A stretch of 64,000 nt of DNA from assembly GCF_027580225.2 (NCBI RefSeq), contig NC_073353.2, positions 36,236,001 through 36,300,000 on the forward strand, given 5' to 3'. Both the position numbers and the translations under genes were made by a program. This DNA is from Misgurnus anguillicaudatus. Taxonomy: Eukaryota; Chordata; Actinopteri; Cypriniformes; Cobitidae. The notes beneath the pieces are model-generated. The model saw only the letters and a list, made by a program, of their open reading frames with translations, was not told where the DNA came from and did no database searches. The first letter of the stretch is position 1. Each line of letters begins with the position of its first letter. Below, one piece after another: positions 47,042-58,830 of this stretch.

Positions 47042-48806
47042 TTTCTGTTTTTTTTGTTCATATAACATGATGAGGGACAATAGTGATACAATAGCTCACT
47101 CATGCATTATCTGTAAAACTAAAGCTTTATAAGTCATTTAAAATGGCATATGAAACGCAGGACACGTGTGGTGTAGAAAACTTTCTCTGTACGGAAAAAG
47201 TGCATTTAGTTTTTCTCCTTTTTTGGTTATAAATAACCTGTTATTAAACACTGAACATTCATTATCTGAGAAGAAAGACCAGGCAGTTTTCGCCCAAGCT
47301 TATAAAAATCTTTAATAATGAGAAATCACTTAGGGTACGACGCCTGGAGGCAAATTCTTTAACAACCGCGGATTACTATACAGCTTTTAAAAACAGACCC
47401 CTAACTAGACATTTTGTCTTGTTTTTCAATCTACACCAACACTCGCAAAATATTTATTTGCTTGAATAATTTTTTAGGCTTTGAAAAAAGTAGGCCCTAT
47501 TTAAAGACAACAGTTTCGGATACAGATACTGTTTTATCAGGGGATCAACCTGTTCTCTTTCAAACTATCTAAGGAATTACAAACTATGTCAGTCACAATT
47601 TTTTTGTGCCTTTCTGAGGCAATTATAATGTTTATTTTGTATTTCTTCATTTTAACATACATTTTAAACTTGTATTATATTATTAGTAGCCTGCATTATA
47701 ATGTAAAGCATTAGATAATAAATAATTTAACCTAATAAAATAATAAAGATTATCGACTGATGAACTTAGTCGATGAGGTAAGAACCTTAATCCGCATGAA
47801 CCTTTACGTACATTTCTGGAATTAAGGGTTGAATTTACGGGAAACAGCTGGCGTTTATAAATAAATGTTCTGAAATAATCTGTTGTGATGATGGGGAAAA
47901 CCAAAGAAAAAAATCAGTGGTGTAAACTGCGGAGAAAATGAAAACCAATCCTTCAGACACAAACCTTTCCTTTATTCTACGCACCTGCAGAACATCTAAA
48001 ACCGCATACGCACGAGCTGACCGCAGACGTCTCCAGACGCGTTTTCAACCTGTGACCTTTGTCTCGAGTTAAAAGTTTAAAACTTTAGGTTCTAGTTAAA
48101 CATTTAGAAGTATAACTGGACAAGTTTAAAAAAATCAAATGACAAAGTAAAACATTTTAAAGGATCTGAGGGATAAAGTTCATGCGTGATGCTTCTGTCC
48201 ATCGGCAAGTGGTTCCTAAACACGTTGCGCACCTGACCGCTGAAGATCATCTCCCCCTCCCAAAAAATACACACACACACAATGAAAAAGGGATTTTCGC
48301 ATAGAAATGTTAATGAGCTGAGAGGGAAAAGCAAATTCGGAGTGTGTGTTGATGGTTTTCAGCGTCTCCACCGGCAGCCCGTTTGATAATGTCTCATTAT
48401 GCGCAGCCAAAGCGCCTCGGGCCGCAGTTACGCGCTCTGCGAGCCCCAGATGTTTCCCGTAAAATCAGACGGAAAAAGCAACAAAATTTTAATTTGCAGT
48501 AAAACGGATAAAGTAAAGTTTTACGCTGCATGCGACCGAGAAAAGATTTCATGTTCAAACTAGGCTAATGCCAAGCTTACATTACAGTGTGGGGGTGGCC
48601 GCACATTTCCTTCCTTCCTTCCCACCTTATATCTTTACATTCTGTTAAACTTAGATACTATAAGCTAGGCTACCTGTTATAAGAATAAAATCAATGCACC
48701 AAGATGCTGTTTCCCTAAACAGCCTTCAGTTAGATTTCATCGACACTTTTATCCAAAGTGACTTACTGTGCATTGCGCATACATTTTTCATCAGTGTGTG
48801 ATTATG
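47042..48806. other. Intergenic DNA downstream of twist2
   Basis: No transposon was recognised. The 47950-48560 part is less AT-rich than its surroundings and looks single-copy (TTTGATAATGTCTCATTATG, GCGCCTCGGGCCGCAG). It is a candidate conserved non-coding element by appearance. Confidence 0.4.
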
Positions 48807-49001
48807 CACTGTTAAAAAGCAGCATTTTTGACAAATCAACATATTTTTTATGCTACTTTGACTTTAAAATTAAGTTAAACAATTTCAACTTGTTTTTATA
48901 AGTTATGTCAACTATTCACAGGTCAAAACTTTAAATAGTATGTTGAATTGACTTGCTAAAACAAGTTTTTTAACTTCGTGCTGCATTTGTTTTCTACAGT
49001 G
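48807..49001. mobile_element. MITE family B-like element, copy 2
   Basis: CACTGTTAAAAAGCAGCATTTTTGAC at the left; GTGCTGCATTTGTTTTCTACAGTG at the right. The arms carry AACTTGTTTTTATAAGTTATGTCAACT and TTGAATTGACTTGCTAAAACAAG, like copy 1 at 34284-34540. Confidence 0.8.
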
Positions 49002-50720
49002 TGCGGGCAACATTGGAACATCCTGGGCCAACATTTCAATCAACCAATCAGATTTCAGAAATAAGTTTACAATTTAAGCTTACAACCAGGATTAGCTGTT
49101 TCTAGACCATTGTTTTTCACTTATCATGTCCCTCTGATTTTAGGGTTTGGTTAGGGTTTTGGGGTGGGTTTAGGTTTTATTTAGAAAAATGTTGTCCTTG
49201 GGTCAACACAATATGTTGCCCTCTCTCACTTGGCAAAAAGAGTTCAAGCGTGCGCTAACAACGGAGCTACAGGAATTCATAATAGTAATATAATTACATA
49301 TAGTAATCTATATTAACCTATTTGATTGAAGAATTGTCTATTTTTACTGTATAAATGTATAGGATACGGTTATTCTTGGTTATTTTTAAATGGCTCTCTT
49401 GAATACTTGATTCTGATTGGTCAGTCAAGATATTTCGAGGTCTGTTTCTTGTTTAATGTAATGTATGCTGTCTCTTTTCTCATGCCAGGTTGAAATTAGT
49501 TACAAATGAAGTAATAAAATCGTTTGCAGCAATATTTTGTGTCTAATTGTTTGCTCACATGGCAAGTAGCCATGTAATAAGTGGTATAATGTACATCCAG
49601 TTTTCGTTTCGCAGTAACAACTGACTGGGTATACATTATCCTTTATTTATTTAATTATTTTCTAATAATTGATCATTGTTGTCTTTTGTAATGCTCTTAG
49701 CCGCCTTTATTTATGGTAAAATCATTGTAAATCAGTACAGCCAATGAATCACCTCTCATTTGTTAATAACAAATATGCGACCCTGTCTGTGAAATCCTGG
49801 CTAAAGTCTCAAAATTTAAATTACATTAAAAACATTTAATGACAAAAAATGACTTAAACGGAGTAAAACAACATTTGTATTTGTATGTGCTGCGTAAACT
49901 TGTGCTTTCTCGCAACAACGTTGACAAAAGCTTTAGAAAGTTAGGGATTTGTGTCCTGTAAACAACATATGGTATTCTAAAAAAAACACGGTCAACCATG
50001 CAGATGGTTTTAGGATGAAAACAAGCGACCCGAGTCTTTGGCAGTATCCTTCTAAGAAAAATGAAGATGAGTAACACTCACACCATACAAACACTCAAAG
50101 GAGGCTGAACAAAACTCACACGAGAGGCATACTGGCCTTCTTGTCCTGAAACAGCTCCACGTGTACAATATACGAATCCGCAAGACATCCATGCTCAAGT
50201 GAAGATGACGTGGCAATGCAGCATATGTTTGGCCTTAGTTTGCATACAAATGTCTGCACTGAATCACAGACCAGGAAATCAAATCAGGACACAAGCGAAG
50301 GACAGTGGATCCTGTCTGGAGTTGAACATCTACAGTGCAGGTGTAAGTCTGCACAGGTGCAGTGCTCCACAACGAGAACTCTAGGAAACACAGGTGGGGA
50401 TTGCTTACATTTTGTGCAAATAATCTAAATAGCTAGGAGGAGCCTGCAGGGAAATAGACAATGTTTATAGAACTATACGGATGTCCAGATACATGGCAAA
50501 AATAGAGGTGAGATCAGGGCATCCAGGTGTCTGAAGATTCACGAGAGAGGATGAAAGAACTTGTATAAGAACTTAAATGATCTCTGACTCTGATGGACGA
50601 TTCTTGTCCTCCGTCCAAAGCTTCCCTTCCGCTTTTACTATCATCCATTTTCAGTGTTGGCTTGACAATATTTAGAAACATTAAGTGTTTTTAACAGTTC
50701 AATCAACTCTTATCCGTGTA
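49002..50720. other. Intergenic DNA, nothing recognised
   Basis: No complete mobile element or supported gene. Overlapping frames at 50199-50428 lack motifs. A TTAGGGTTTGGTTAGGGTTTTGGGG phrase at about 49141 is reminiscent of MITE interiors (family G). Confidence 0.4.
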
Positions 50721-50723
50721 TAA

Positions 50724-53700
50724 AGCAACCATACAGAACACTCTGGCATCTGCCTAGCAAACACACATAACACCCTCGCATCTGTCAAGCAAATACACAG
50801 AACACCCTGGCATCTGCCTAGCAACCACATAAAACACCCTGGCATCTACCAAGCAACCACAAAGAAACACCCTGGCATTTGCCAAGCAAACACACAGAAC
50901 ACCCTGGCATCAGCCTTGCAACCATACAAAACACCCTGGTATTTGCCAAGCAAACACACAAAACACCCTGGCATCTGCCTAGCAACCACACAGAACACCC
51001 TGGCATCTGCCTAACAACCACACAGAACACCCTGGCATATGCCAAGCAACCACACAGGACACCCTGGCATCTGCCTAGCAAACACACATAACACCCTCGC
51101 ATCTGTCAAGCAAATACACAGAACACCCTGGCATCTGCCTAGCAACCACATAAAACACCCTGGCATCTACCAAGCAACCCCAAAGAAACACCCTGGCATT
51201 TGCCAAGCAAACACACAGAACACCCTGGCATCAGCCTTGCAACCATACAAAACACCCTGGTATTTGCCAAGCAAACACACAAAACACCCTGGCATCTGCC
51301 TAACAACCACACAGAACACCCTGGCATATGCCAAGCAACCACACAGGACACCCTGGCATCTGCCTAGCAAACACACATAACACCCTCGCATCTGTCAAGC
51401 AAATACACAGAACACCCTGGCATCTGCCTAGCAACCACATAAAACACCCTGGCATCTACCAAGCAACCACAAAGAAACACCCTGGCATTTGCCAAGCAAA
51501 CACACAGAACACCCTGGCATCAGCCTTGCAACCATACAAAACACCCTGGTATTTGCCAAGCAAACACACAAAACACCCTGGCATCTGCCTAACAACCACA
51601 CAGAACACCCTGGCATATGCCAAGCAACCACACAGGACACCCTGGCATCTGCCTAGCAACCACAAAGAACACCCTGGCATATGCCAAGCAAACACACAGA
51701 ACACCCTGGCATCTGCTAAGCAACCACAAAGAACACACTGGTATCGGCCTAGCAACCACAAAGAACACCCTAGCATTTGCCAAGCAAACACACAGAACAC
51801 TCTGGCATCGGCCAAGCAACCACACAGAACACCCTGGCATCTGGCAAGCAAACACACAGAACACCCTGGCATTGGCCTAGCAACCACACAGAACACCCTG
51901 GCATCTACCAAGCAACCACAAAGAAACACCCTGGCATTTGCCAAGCAAACACACAGAACACCCTGGCATCAGCCTTGCAACCATACAAAACACCCTGGTA
52001 TTTGCCAAGCAAACACAAAGAACACCCTGGCATATGCCAAGCAAACACACAGAGCACCCTGGCATCTGCCTACCAACCACACAGAACACCCTGGCATCTG
52101 CCTACCAACCACACAGAACACCCTGGCATATGCCAAGCAAACACACAGAACACCCTGGCATTTGCCAAGCAACCACAAAGAACACACTGGCATCGGCCTA
52201 CCAACCACACAGAACACCCTGGGATCTGCTAAGCAACCACAAAGAACACACTGGCATCGGCCTACCAACCACACAGAACACCCTGGGATCTGCTAAGCAA
52301 CCACAAAGAAAACCCTGGGATCTGCCAAGCAAACACACAGAACATGATGGCATCTGCCTAGGAGCAACCACACAGAACACCCTGGCATATGCCAAGCAAC
52401 CACACAGGACACCCTGCCATCTGCCTAGCAACCACAAAGAACACCCTGGCATATGCCAAGCAAACACACAGAACACCCTGGCATCTGCTAAGCAACCACA
52501 AAGAACACACTGGTATCGGCCTAGCAACCACACAGAACACCCTGGCATCTGCCAATCAACCGCAAAGAACACCCTGGCATCTGGCAAGCAAACACACAGA
52601 ACACCTGGCATCTGCCTAGCAACCACACAGAACACCCTGGCATCTGCCTAGCAACCACAAAGAACACCCTGGCATATGCCAAGCAAACACACAGAGCACC
52701 CTGGCATCTGCTAAGCAACCACAAAGAACACACTGGTATCAGCCTAGCAACCACAAAGAACACCCATTCATTTGCCAAGCAAACACACAGAACACCCTGG
52801 CATCTGCCTACCAACCACACAGAACACCCTGGCATCTGCCTACCAACCACACAGAACACCCTGGCATATGCCAAGCAAACACACAGAACACCCTGGCATT
52901 TGCCAAGCAACCACAAAGAACACACTGGCATTGGCCTACCAACCACACAGAACACCCTGGGATCTGCTAAGCAACCACAAAGAACACACTGGCATCGGCC
53001 TACCAACCACACAGAACACCCTGGGATCTGCTAAGCAACCACAAAGAAAACCCTGGGATCTGCCAAGCAAACACACAGAACATGATGGCATCTGCCTAGG
53101 AGCAACCACACAGAACACCCTGGCATATGCCAAGCAACCACACAGGACACCCTGCCATCTGCCTAGCAACCACAAAGAACACCCTGGCATATGCCAAGCA
53201 AACACACAGAACACCCTGGCATCTGCTAAGCAACCACAAAGAACACACTGGTATCGGCCTAGCAACCACACAGAACACCCTGGCATCTGCCAATCAACCG
53301 CAAAGAACACCCTGGCATCTGGCAAGCAAACACACAGAACACCTGGCATCTGCCTAGCAACCACACAGAACACCCTGGCATCTGCCTAGCAACCACAAAG
53401 AACACCCTGGCATATGCCAAGCAAACACACAGAGCACCCTGGCATCTGCTAAGCAACCACAAAGAACACACTGGTATCAGCCTAGCAACCACAAAGAACA
53501 CCCATTCATTTGCCAAGCAAACACACAGAACACCCTGGCATCTGCCTACCAACCACACAGAACACCCTGGCATCTGCCTACCAACCACACAGAACACCCT
53601 GGCATATGCCAAGCAAACACACAGAACACCCTGGCATTTGCCAAGCAACCACAAAGAACACACTGGCATTGGCCTACCAACCACACAGAACACCCTGGGA

Positions 53701-54980
53701 TCTGCTAAGCAACCACAAAGAACACACTGGCATCGGCCTACCAACCACACAGAACACCCTGGGATCTGCTAAGCAACCACAAAGAAAACCCTGGGATCTG
53801 CCAAGCAAACACACAGAACATGATGGCATCTGCCTAGGAGCAACCACACAGAACACCCTGGCATATGCCAAGCAACCACACAGGACACCCTGCCATCTGC
53901 CTAGCAACCACAAAGAACACCCTGGCATATGCCAAGCAAACACACAGAACACCCTGGCATCTGCTAAGCAACCACAAAGAACACACTGGTATCGGCCTAG
54001 CAACCACACAGAACACCCTGGCATCTGCCAATCAACCGCAAAGAACACCCTGGCATCTGGCAAGCAAACACACAGAACACCTGGCATCTGCCTAGCAACC
54101 ACACAGAACACCCTGGCATCTGCCTAGCAACCACAAAGAACACCCTGGCATATGCCAAGCAAACACACAGAGCACCCTGGCATCTGCTAAGCAACCACAA
54201 AGAACACACTGGTATCGGCCTAGCAACCACAAAGAACACCCATTCATTTGCCAAGCAAACACACAGAACACCCTGGCATCTGCCAAGCAACTGCGAAGAA
54301 CACCCTGGCATCTGTCAAGCAAACACACAGAACACCATGGCATCTGCCTAGCAACCACAAAAAAAACCCTGGCATCGGCCTAGCAACCACAAAAAACACC
54401 CTTTAATTTGCCAAGCAAACACACAGAACACCCTGGCATTGTCCTAGCAACCACACAGAACACCATGCATTCTGCCAAGCAACCGCAAAGAACACCCTGG
54501 CATCTGGCAAGCAAACACACAGAACACCATCGCATCTGCCTAGCAACCACACAAATTACCCTGGCATCGGCCTAGCAACCACAAAAAAACACCCTTTCAT
54601 TTGCCAAGCAAACACACAAAATACCCTGGCATTGGCCTAGCAACCACACAGAACACCCTGGCATCTGGCAAGCAACCGCAAAGTACACCCTGGCACCTGG
54701 CAAGCAAACACACAGAACACCATCGCATCTGCCAAGCAACCACAAAAAACACCCTGGCATCAGCCAAGCAACCACACAGAAAACATGGCATCTGCCTAGC
54801 AACCACACAGAAAACATGGCATCTGCCTAGCAAACACACAGAACACCATGGCATCTGCCTTAACCACCTATCAATTATCTACCAGTTACACAGAACACCC
54901 TAGCATCTGCCTAGCAACCCCAAGAATACCATAGCAACATCTTAGCAAGAAGGTAGAAAAACACCCTAGCAACAGCCTAG
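50724..54980. repeat. Minisatellite of 32-bp units with higher-order repeats
   Basis: About 4.26 kb, roughly 130 units of a 32-bp consensus CAACCACACAGAACACCCTG followed by GCATCTGCCTAG. Variable positions are mainly CAACCACA/CAAACACA, CATCTG/CATATG/CATTTG and CCTAG/CCAAG. In the left part, blocks recur at 321 and 289 bp. In the right part three copies of a 738-bp block lie at about 52034-52771, 52772-53509 and 53510-54247. Because 32 is not a multiple of three and the units lack stops in several frames, long open frames appear on both strands; none is a gene. The right edge decays into looser TAGCAACACC units. Confidence 0.95.
52034..54247. repeat. Three tandem copies of a 738-bp higher-order repeat
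   Basis: Landmarks such as AACATGATGGCATCTGCCTAGGAGCAACC recur at exactly 738-bp spacing (about 52344, 53082 and 53820). Copies two and three are the same across at least about 600 bp as far as can be read. 738 is 23 units of 32 plus 2. Confidence 0.9.
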
Positions 54981-56220
54981 ACTTATTAATGTAACAACCT
55001 TTCATTTTTACAGTATAATCAATATTATGATTTTTTTGTGCTTTGCTTGTAATTCAACTGCATACAGTAGCAATCTTGAGCTTTGCAAATGCATTATACA
55101 AATCATTATCATTAAATAACCCAACTTAAACAATTAACTTATCCCGACTTAAAATGCTGAGTGACATGACAACCACAGCCAATCAGAACAAATTTTAAGA
55201 ACGAATATTGGCGGGGCAAAATTATACCTTGTGCCAGTTACAAATTGCCTCTAGGCTGTGTCGGCAGATTTACATTTTCTAAGAAGTTATTAATATATAA
55301 ACGTACAGTATAGTATTAATCCAGGTGTGAGTAATGATAAAGAAATGATGAAAATATTAATATTAATACTAGAGTAATATCAAAGAAATGAGAGAAAAAT
55401 AAATCAAACCACAGCTCAAGGATTAAAGCCCTCTGCTGGTAAGTATCTGAAAAATAAAATACACAAAATAATGGTCAACAAGACAGGGTCACGTTTGCAT
55501 TTATGCATCATTTAAGTGGAAGATTACATATGATCTCCTTTTATTCAACCATGGTGCATTCTTTACGAAGATGCCCTCTTTGGTACTAATTCAACTCTTT
55601 ATGTAAAAGGTCTACCTTTAAAAAGATACCACCCCAGTGACAGCAAGGGACAATTTTTTCTGACAATGAATATTATCAAATTCATCTGTTCAATTCATCT
55701 GTCTTTCTAGTTTATTAGTTTTTCTCTTCATTTTTTCTATTATTTCTTTTTTTTTCTTGGAATGCTTTGGCAACATGCACAAAGTATTTCATGCAAATAA
55801 ATGAAATTAATTACATGCGCATTAATCTTTGAAGTTGTTTTTGCACAGACTGTCTTATACCCCTAAAGGAGGAGATCAATCAAAATAAAATATGACAGGC
55901 AATGGTTCATAAACAGCTCATAAGCCAAGGATTCTCATCACATGAAGTCATTCAAAGGAAATTGGATGAATTTTTTTGAAGGGACAAACACAATTTTCTT
56001 AAGAAGACCCGAGTGATGCTGATCTAAGCATCTTTTTGATAGGTGGCAGTTTATTGGCCCAAGTCTAAAGAACCAATCAATTATATGTGACCCTGTCTGG
56101 GAAATCCACACTAAAGTCTCATAATCTAATGATGAGATTAGGACCATCAAAATTTGATTTCAATTATGGATTTCACTTCAATTACATGGTCTTACTTAGT
56201 AAATATATCAAGGTTATATT
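54981..56220. other. Intergenic DNA with a MITE relic
   Basis: 55580-55668 contains ACCACCCCAGTGACAGCAAGGGACAATTTTTTCTGAC, a remnant of the element type at 1298-1473. Otherwise nothing was recognised. Confidence 0.45.
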
Positions 56221-56223
56221 TAA

Positions 56224-57045
56224 CAGGGACATTTCACAAGACTTTTTTAAGTTGTAAAATAAATCTTTGGTGTCCCCAGAGTGTGTATGTGAAGTTTTAG
56301 CCCAAAATACCATATACAGCAGGGAAAATAAGTATTTGACACACCAGCATTTTTATGATTTCTAAGCTACCCCCCTGGGTAATAAGAAGCCTTTATAGGC
56401 CATCAATTAGGACTAAAACAGCTGATATCAATTAGTACTGATAGGGGGCAGGGTTTCACTCTCAAAACTGACAGATTTCAGTTGATGATCTGGCTTTCTA
56501 TGTCATTTTGCACCTTGTTATCGTGTCATTTCACTTTATTTATTATGACTCAACTTGTGTACTTAAATGTTCTGATTTCTTTGTATGAATTCAATATTTG
56601 GCTTGATGGCTACATCTGGTGGAAATTGTGTGTCAATAGCCCACTTAGAAATCCCCTTACTGATAAAAATGTTTATGTGTCAAAAACATATTTTCCCTGC
56701 TGTAGATCATTAACCATAGCATGTTAAAATTGCCACTTTGTAGCTGTGGGCAAAAATGTGCTGTTTTTGAAAGAGTCCATTAAAATGCAAATAAGCTGAT
56801 CTCTGCACTAAATTGCAGTGACATGGTTGGATAGTGCAGATTAAGGGGTGGTATTATCCCCTTCTGACATCACAAGGGGAGCCACATTTCAATGAGCTAT
56901 TTTTTCACATGCTTGCAGATAATGGTTTACCAAAACTAAGTTACTTGGTTGATCTTTTTCACATTTTCTAGGTTGATTGAAGCACTGGGGACCCAATTAT
57001 AGCACGTACAAATGGAAAAAGTCAGATTTTCAAGATATGTCCCCT
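56224..57045. mobile_element. TTAA-type MITE, family H, copy 2, with nested element
   Basis: CAGGGACATTTCACAAGACTTTTT after TTAA (56220-56223) and AAGATATGTCCCCT before TTAA (57046-57049). In reverse orientation it shares GGGGTGGTATTATCCCCTTCTGACATCAC and ATGCAAATAAGCTGATCTCTGCACTAAAT with copy 1. Interrupted at 56319-56704. Confidence 0.85.
56319..56704. mobile_element. Tc1-like MITE nested in family H copy 2
   Basis: The left tip CAGCAGGGAAAATAAGTATTTGACACA is mirrored by GTGTCAAAAACATATTTTCCCTGCTG at the right, with TA on both sides. The tip resembles the fish Tc1 tip (AAAATAAGTATTTGA). No transposase; the 81-codon frame inside is not one. Confidence 0.85.
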
Positions 57046-57173
57046 TTAACAAAATGTTCTTTACATTATTTAGAATGAGTTTAGGTATAAAACAGTAAAT
57101 CACAAATACTGGCTTTAGTTGGGTTCTCACAGGCAGGGTAACATTTTTTATTCTCTAAATATATTCCTAGACT

Positions 57174-57262
57174 GCAGACGACTCCGGGACGGATTCACAC
57201 CGGGTTCATGCTGAATGCAGTAGCTCTGGTGCAGATCCGGCCCAGAGTCGTCTGCTGTCTGG
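57174..57262. mobile_element. Short palindromic MITE, about 89 bp
   Basis: GCAGACGACTCCGGGACGGAT at the left is mirrored by ATCCGGCCCAGAGTCGTCTGC at the right, with a 40-bp middle. It would form a strong hairpin. Confidence 0.75.
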
Positions 57263-58830
57263 GTTGGGTTGCTTCTATAGGTCAATCCTATAGATGTTTC
57301 TGCCTGCTTTATTTTCTACTACAAAGTAATAACTTGCAAGCTGCACAAACTATTTTACAAGGTGGCAATGTTGTATGAATTCATATGATGTGAATCACAC
57401 AAACACATACAATCATTAGTTATAAAAGCAAAAATTTCTCAACCCTAAACCCAATGTCACTGCATGGGGTGAAAGCAAAATGTACAAAAATACAAATTAG
57501 TTACCTCAAAAAAGATTTTAGATTGTGTTGGGCATCTTTAATGCCTACAACATAAATTGGTTCATGAGTTTAACACTTATGGGTTTGTTCTAAACCCTAA
57601 GTATAACCATTTGTAAATGTGATTTTTGTCTTACGAAGTGATCAATTTCAGATAAATGCCAAATTCACAATATTTTTATGTTGTTGGAAGATGAGACGTC
57701 AGAAGAGGGAGATTAGAGAGCAGAGATGTACAGAGATGGTAATGGGCTCCTTATGTGAAAGCCTCAGGGTAAAACATACAGTCTCTTTACATGCCTCACT
57801 TCAGCCGTGGGGAATTGCGGTGTGAAGGGGGGCTGAAATTAAACTTGCTCCAAGGGGGCAGATCTTACCCGCCTCCATTTTTTGATCTCATAGGGCAGGA
57901 AGGGGTTAGGTCACCTGTGTAATTTGGACAAACACAACAGGCATAAATTGATGCGGGTTGAGTTTGTGTGTGCTCTTAAAAAACTGTTTGAGCGCTAAAT
58001 GAGAAAAATATGGTCCGGGCCCCGAGAGCCACCTTTTCCCCTCAGTGCGTTCTGTGATTGTAAACATTTTTGACAGTCCTGTCTTTACATGCAAAGTAGA
58101 TTCAAACAGCGATGTGAATTGTGTCAATATTGAAAATGATTCGGTAGGAAACGTAAAGAGCGTGTGAACTTACCACATTAACGTCTGCATTTGTTTGTTT
58201 TTGACTCTCAGGGTAACACCTGGAGCATCCTGCCATGCTGTAATACACCAGCTGGGTTTTACCTGAGCACATGCGGCGATGGGTCGGTACACAGTTATGC
58301 TCTCCCTGCAGTCTCTTAGGGTGGCACCAGACTTTAGTCTAAACACAGCGAAGACAAGCAAACACAACACAGCTCTCCAAACAGAGCACATGAAGCTCCT
58401 ACTGAAGATGACAGTCAACCTAGAGCAGCAGTCTTTAAATATATTTGAGGATAAAAGCTTGGCACGTTATGAGTGCCATCAATATTTTGTCTTAACTTTG
58501 ACGTGGCTGCACAGGTGATCAAATAAAGCAAAAAGCTACGTACAAGAGCTGCTTTACCATGATTTTACCATGGGAGAAGCGTTACCGTAGGCTGCATGTG
58601 TTACAAGGAGAAACTTACTTTGAAATGGTTAATAGTTACTTTATTTTTTGCTAATCATATTCAGATTAAATAACTTAAAAAAGTAAAATAGTTTTGTAAG
58701 CTCCTGCAACATACTGTAGTATAACAAAACATTGAACATTAAACTTATAATTAAAACGTTTTCACTTCATGAACATTCCTGGTTATACTGTGCAAAATTC
58801 AGATGATTCTTAAATTCTTATGAAAATTAA
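57263..58830. other. Intergenic DNA, nothing recognised
   Basis: About 1.6 kb. The 57640-58520 part is of mixed composition and looks single-copy. Short open frames (68-82 codons) there overlap on opposite strands and have no domain. Confidence 0.4.

Noticed and set aside
50818..54903. Many long open frames (up to 322 codons) on both strands
   Set aside because: All are products of a 32-bp tandem repeat with few stops. They overlap each other in every frame, and there is no start context, splice signal or domain.
50724..54980. Possible CRISPR-like array of ~32-bp repeats
   Set aside because: There are no unique spacers; units are directly adjacent variants of one sequence in a vertebrate genome.
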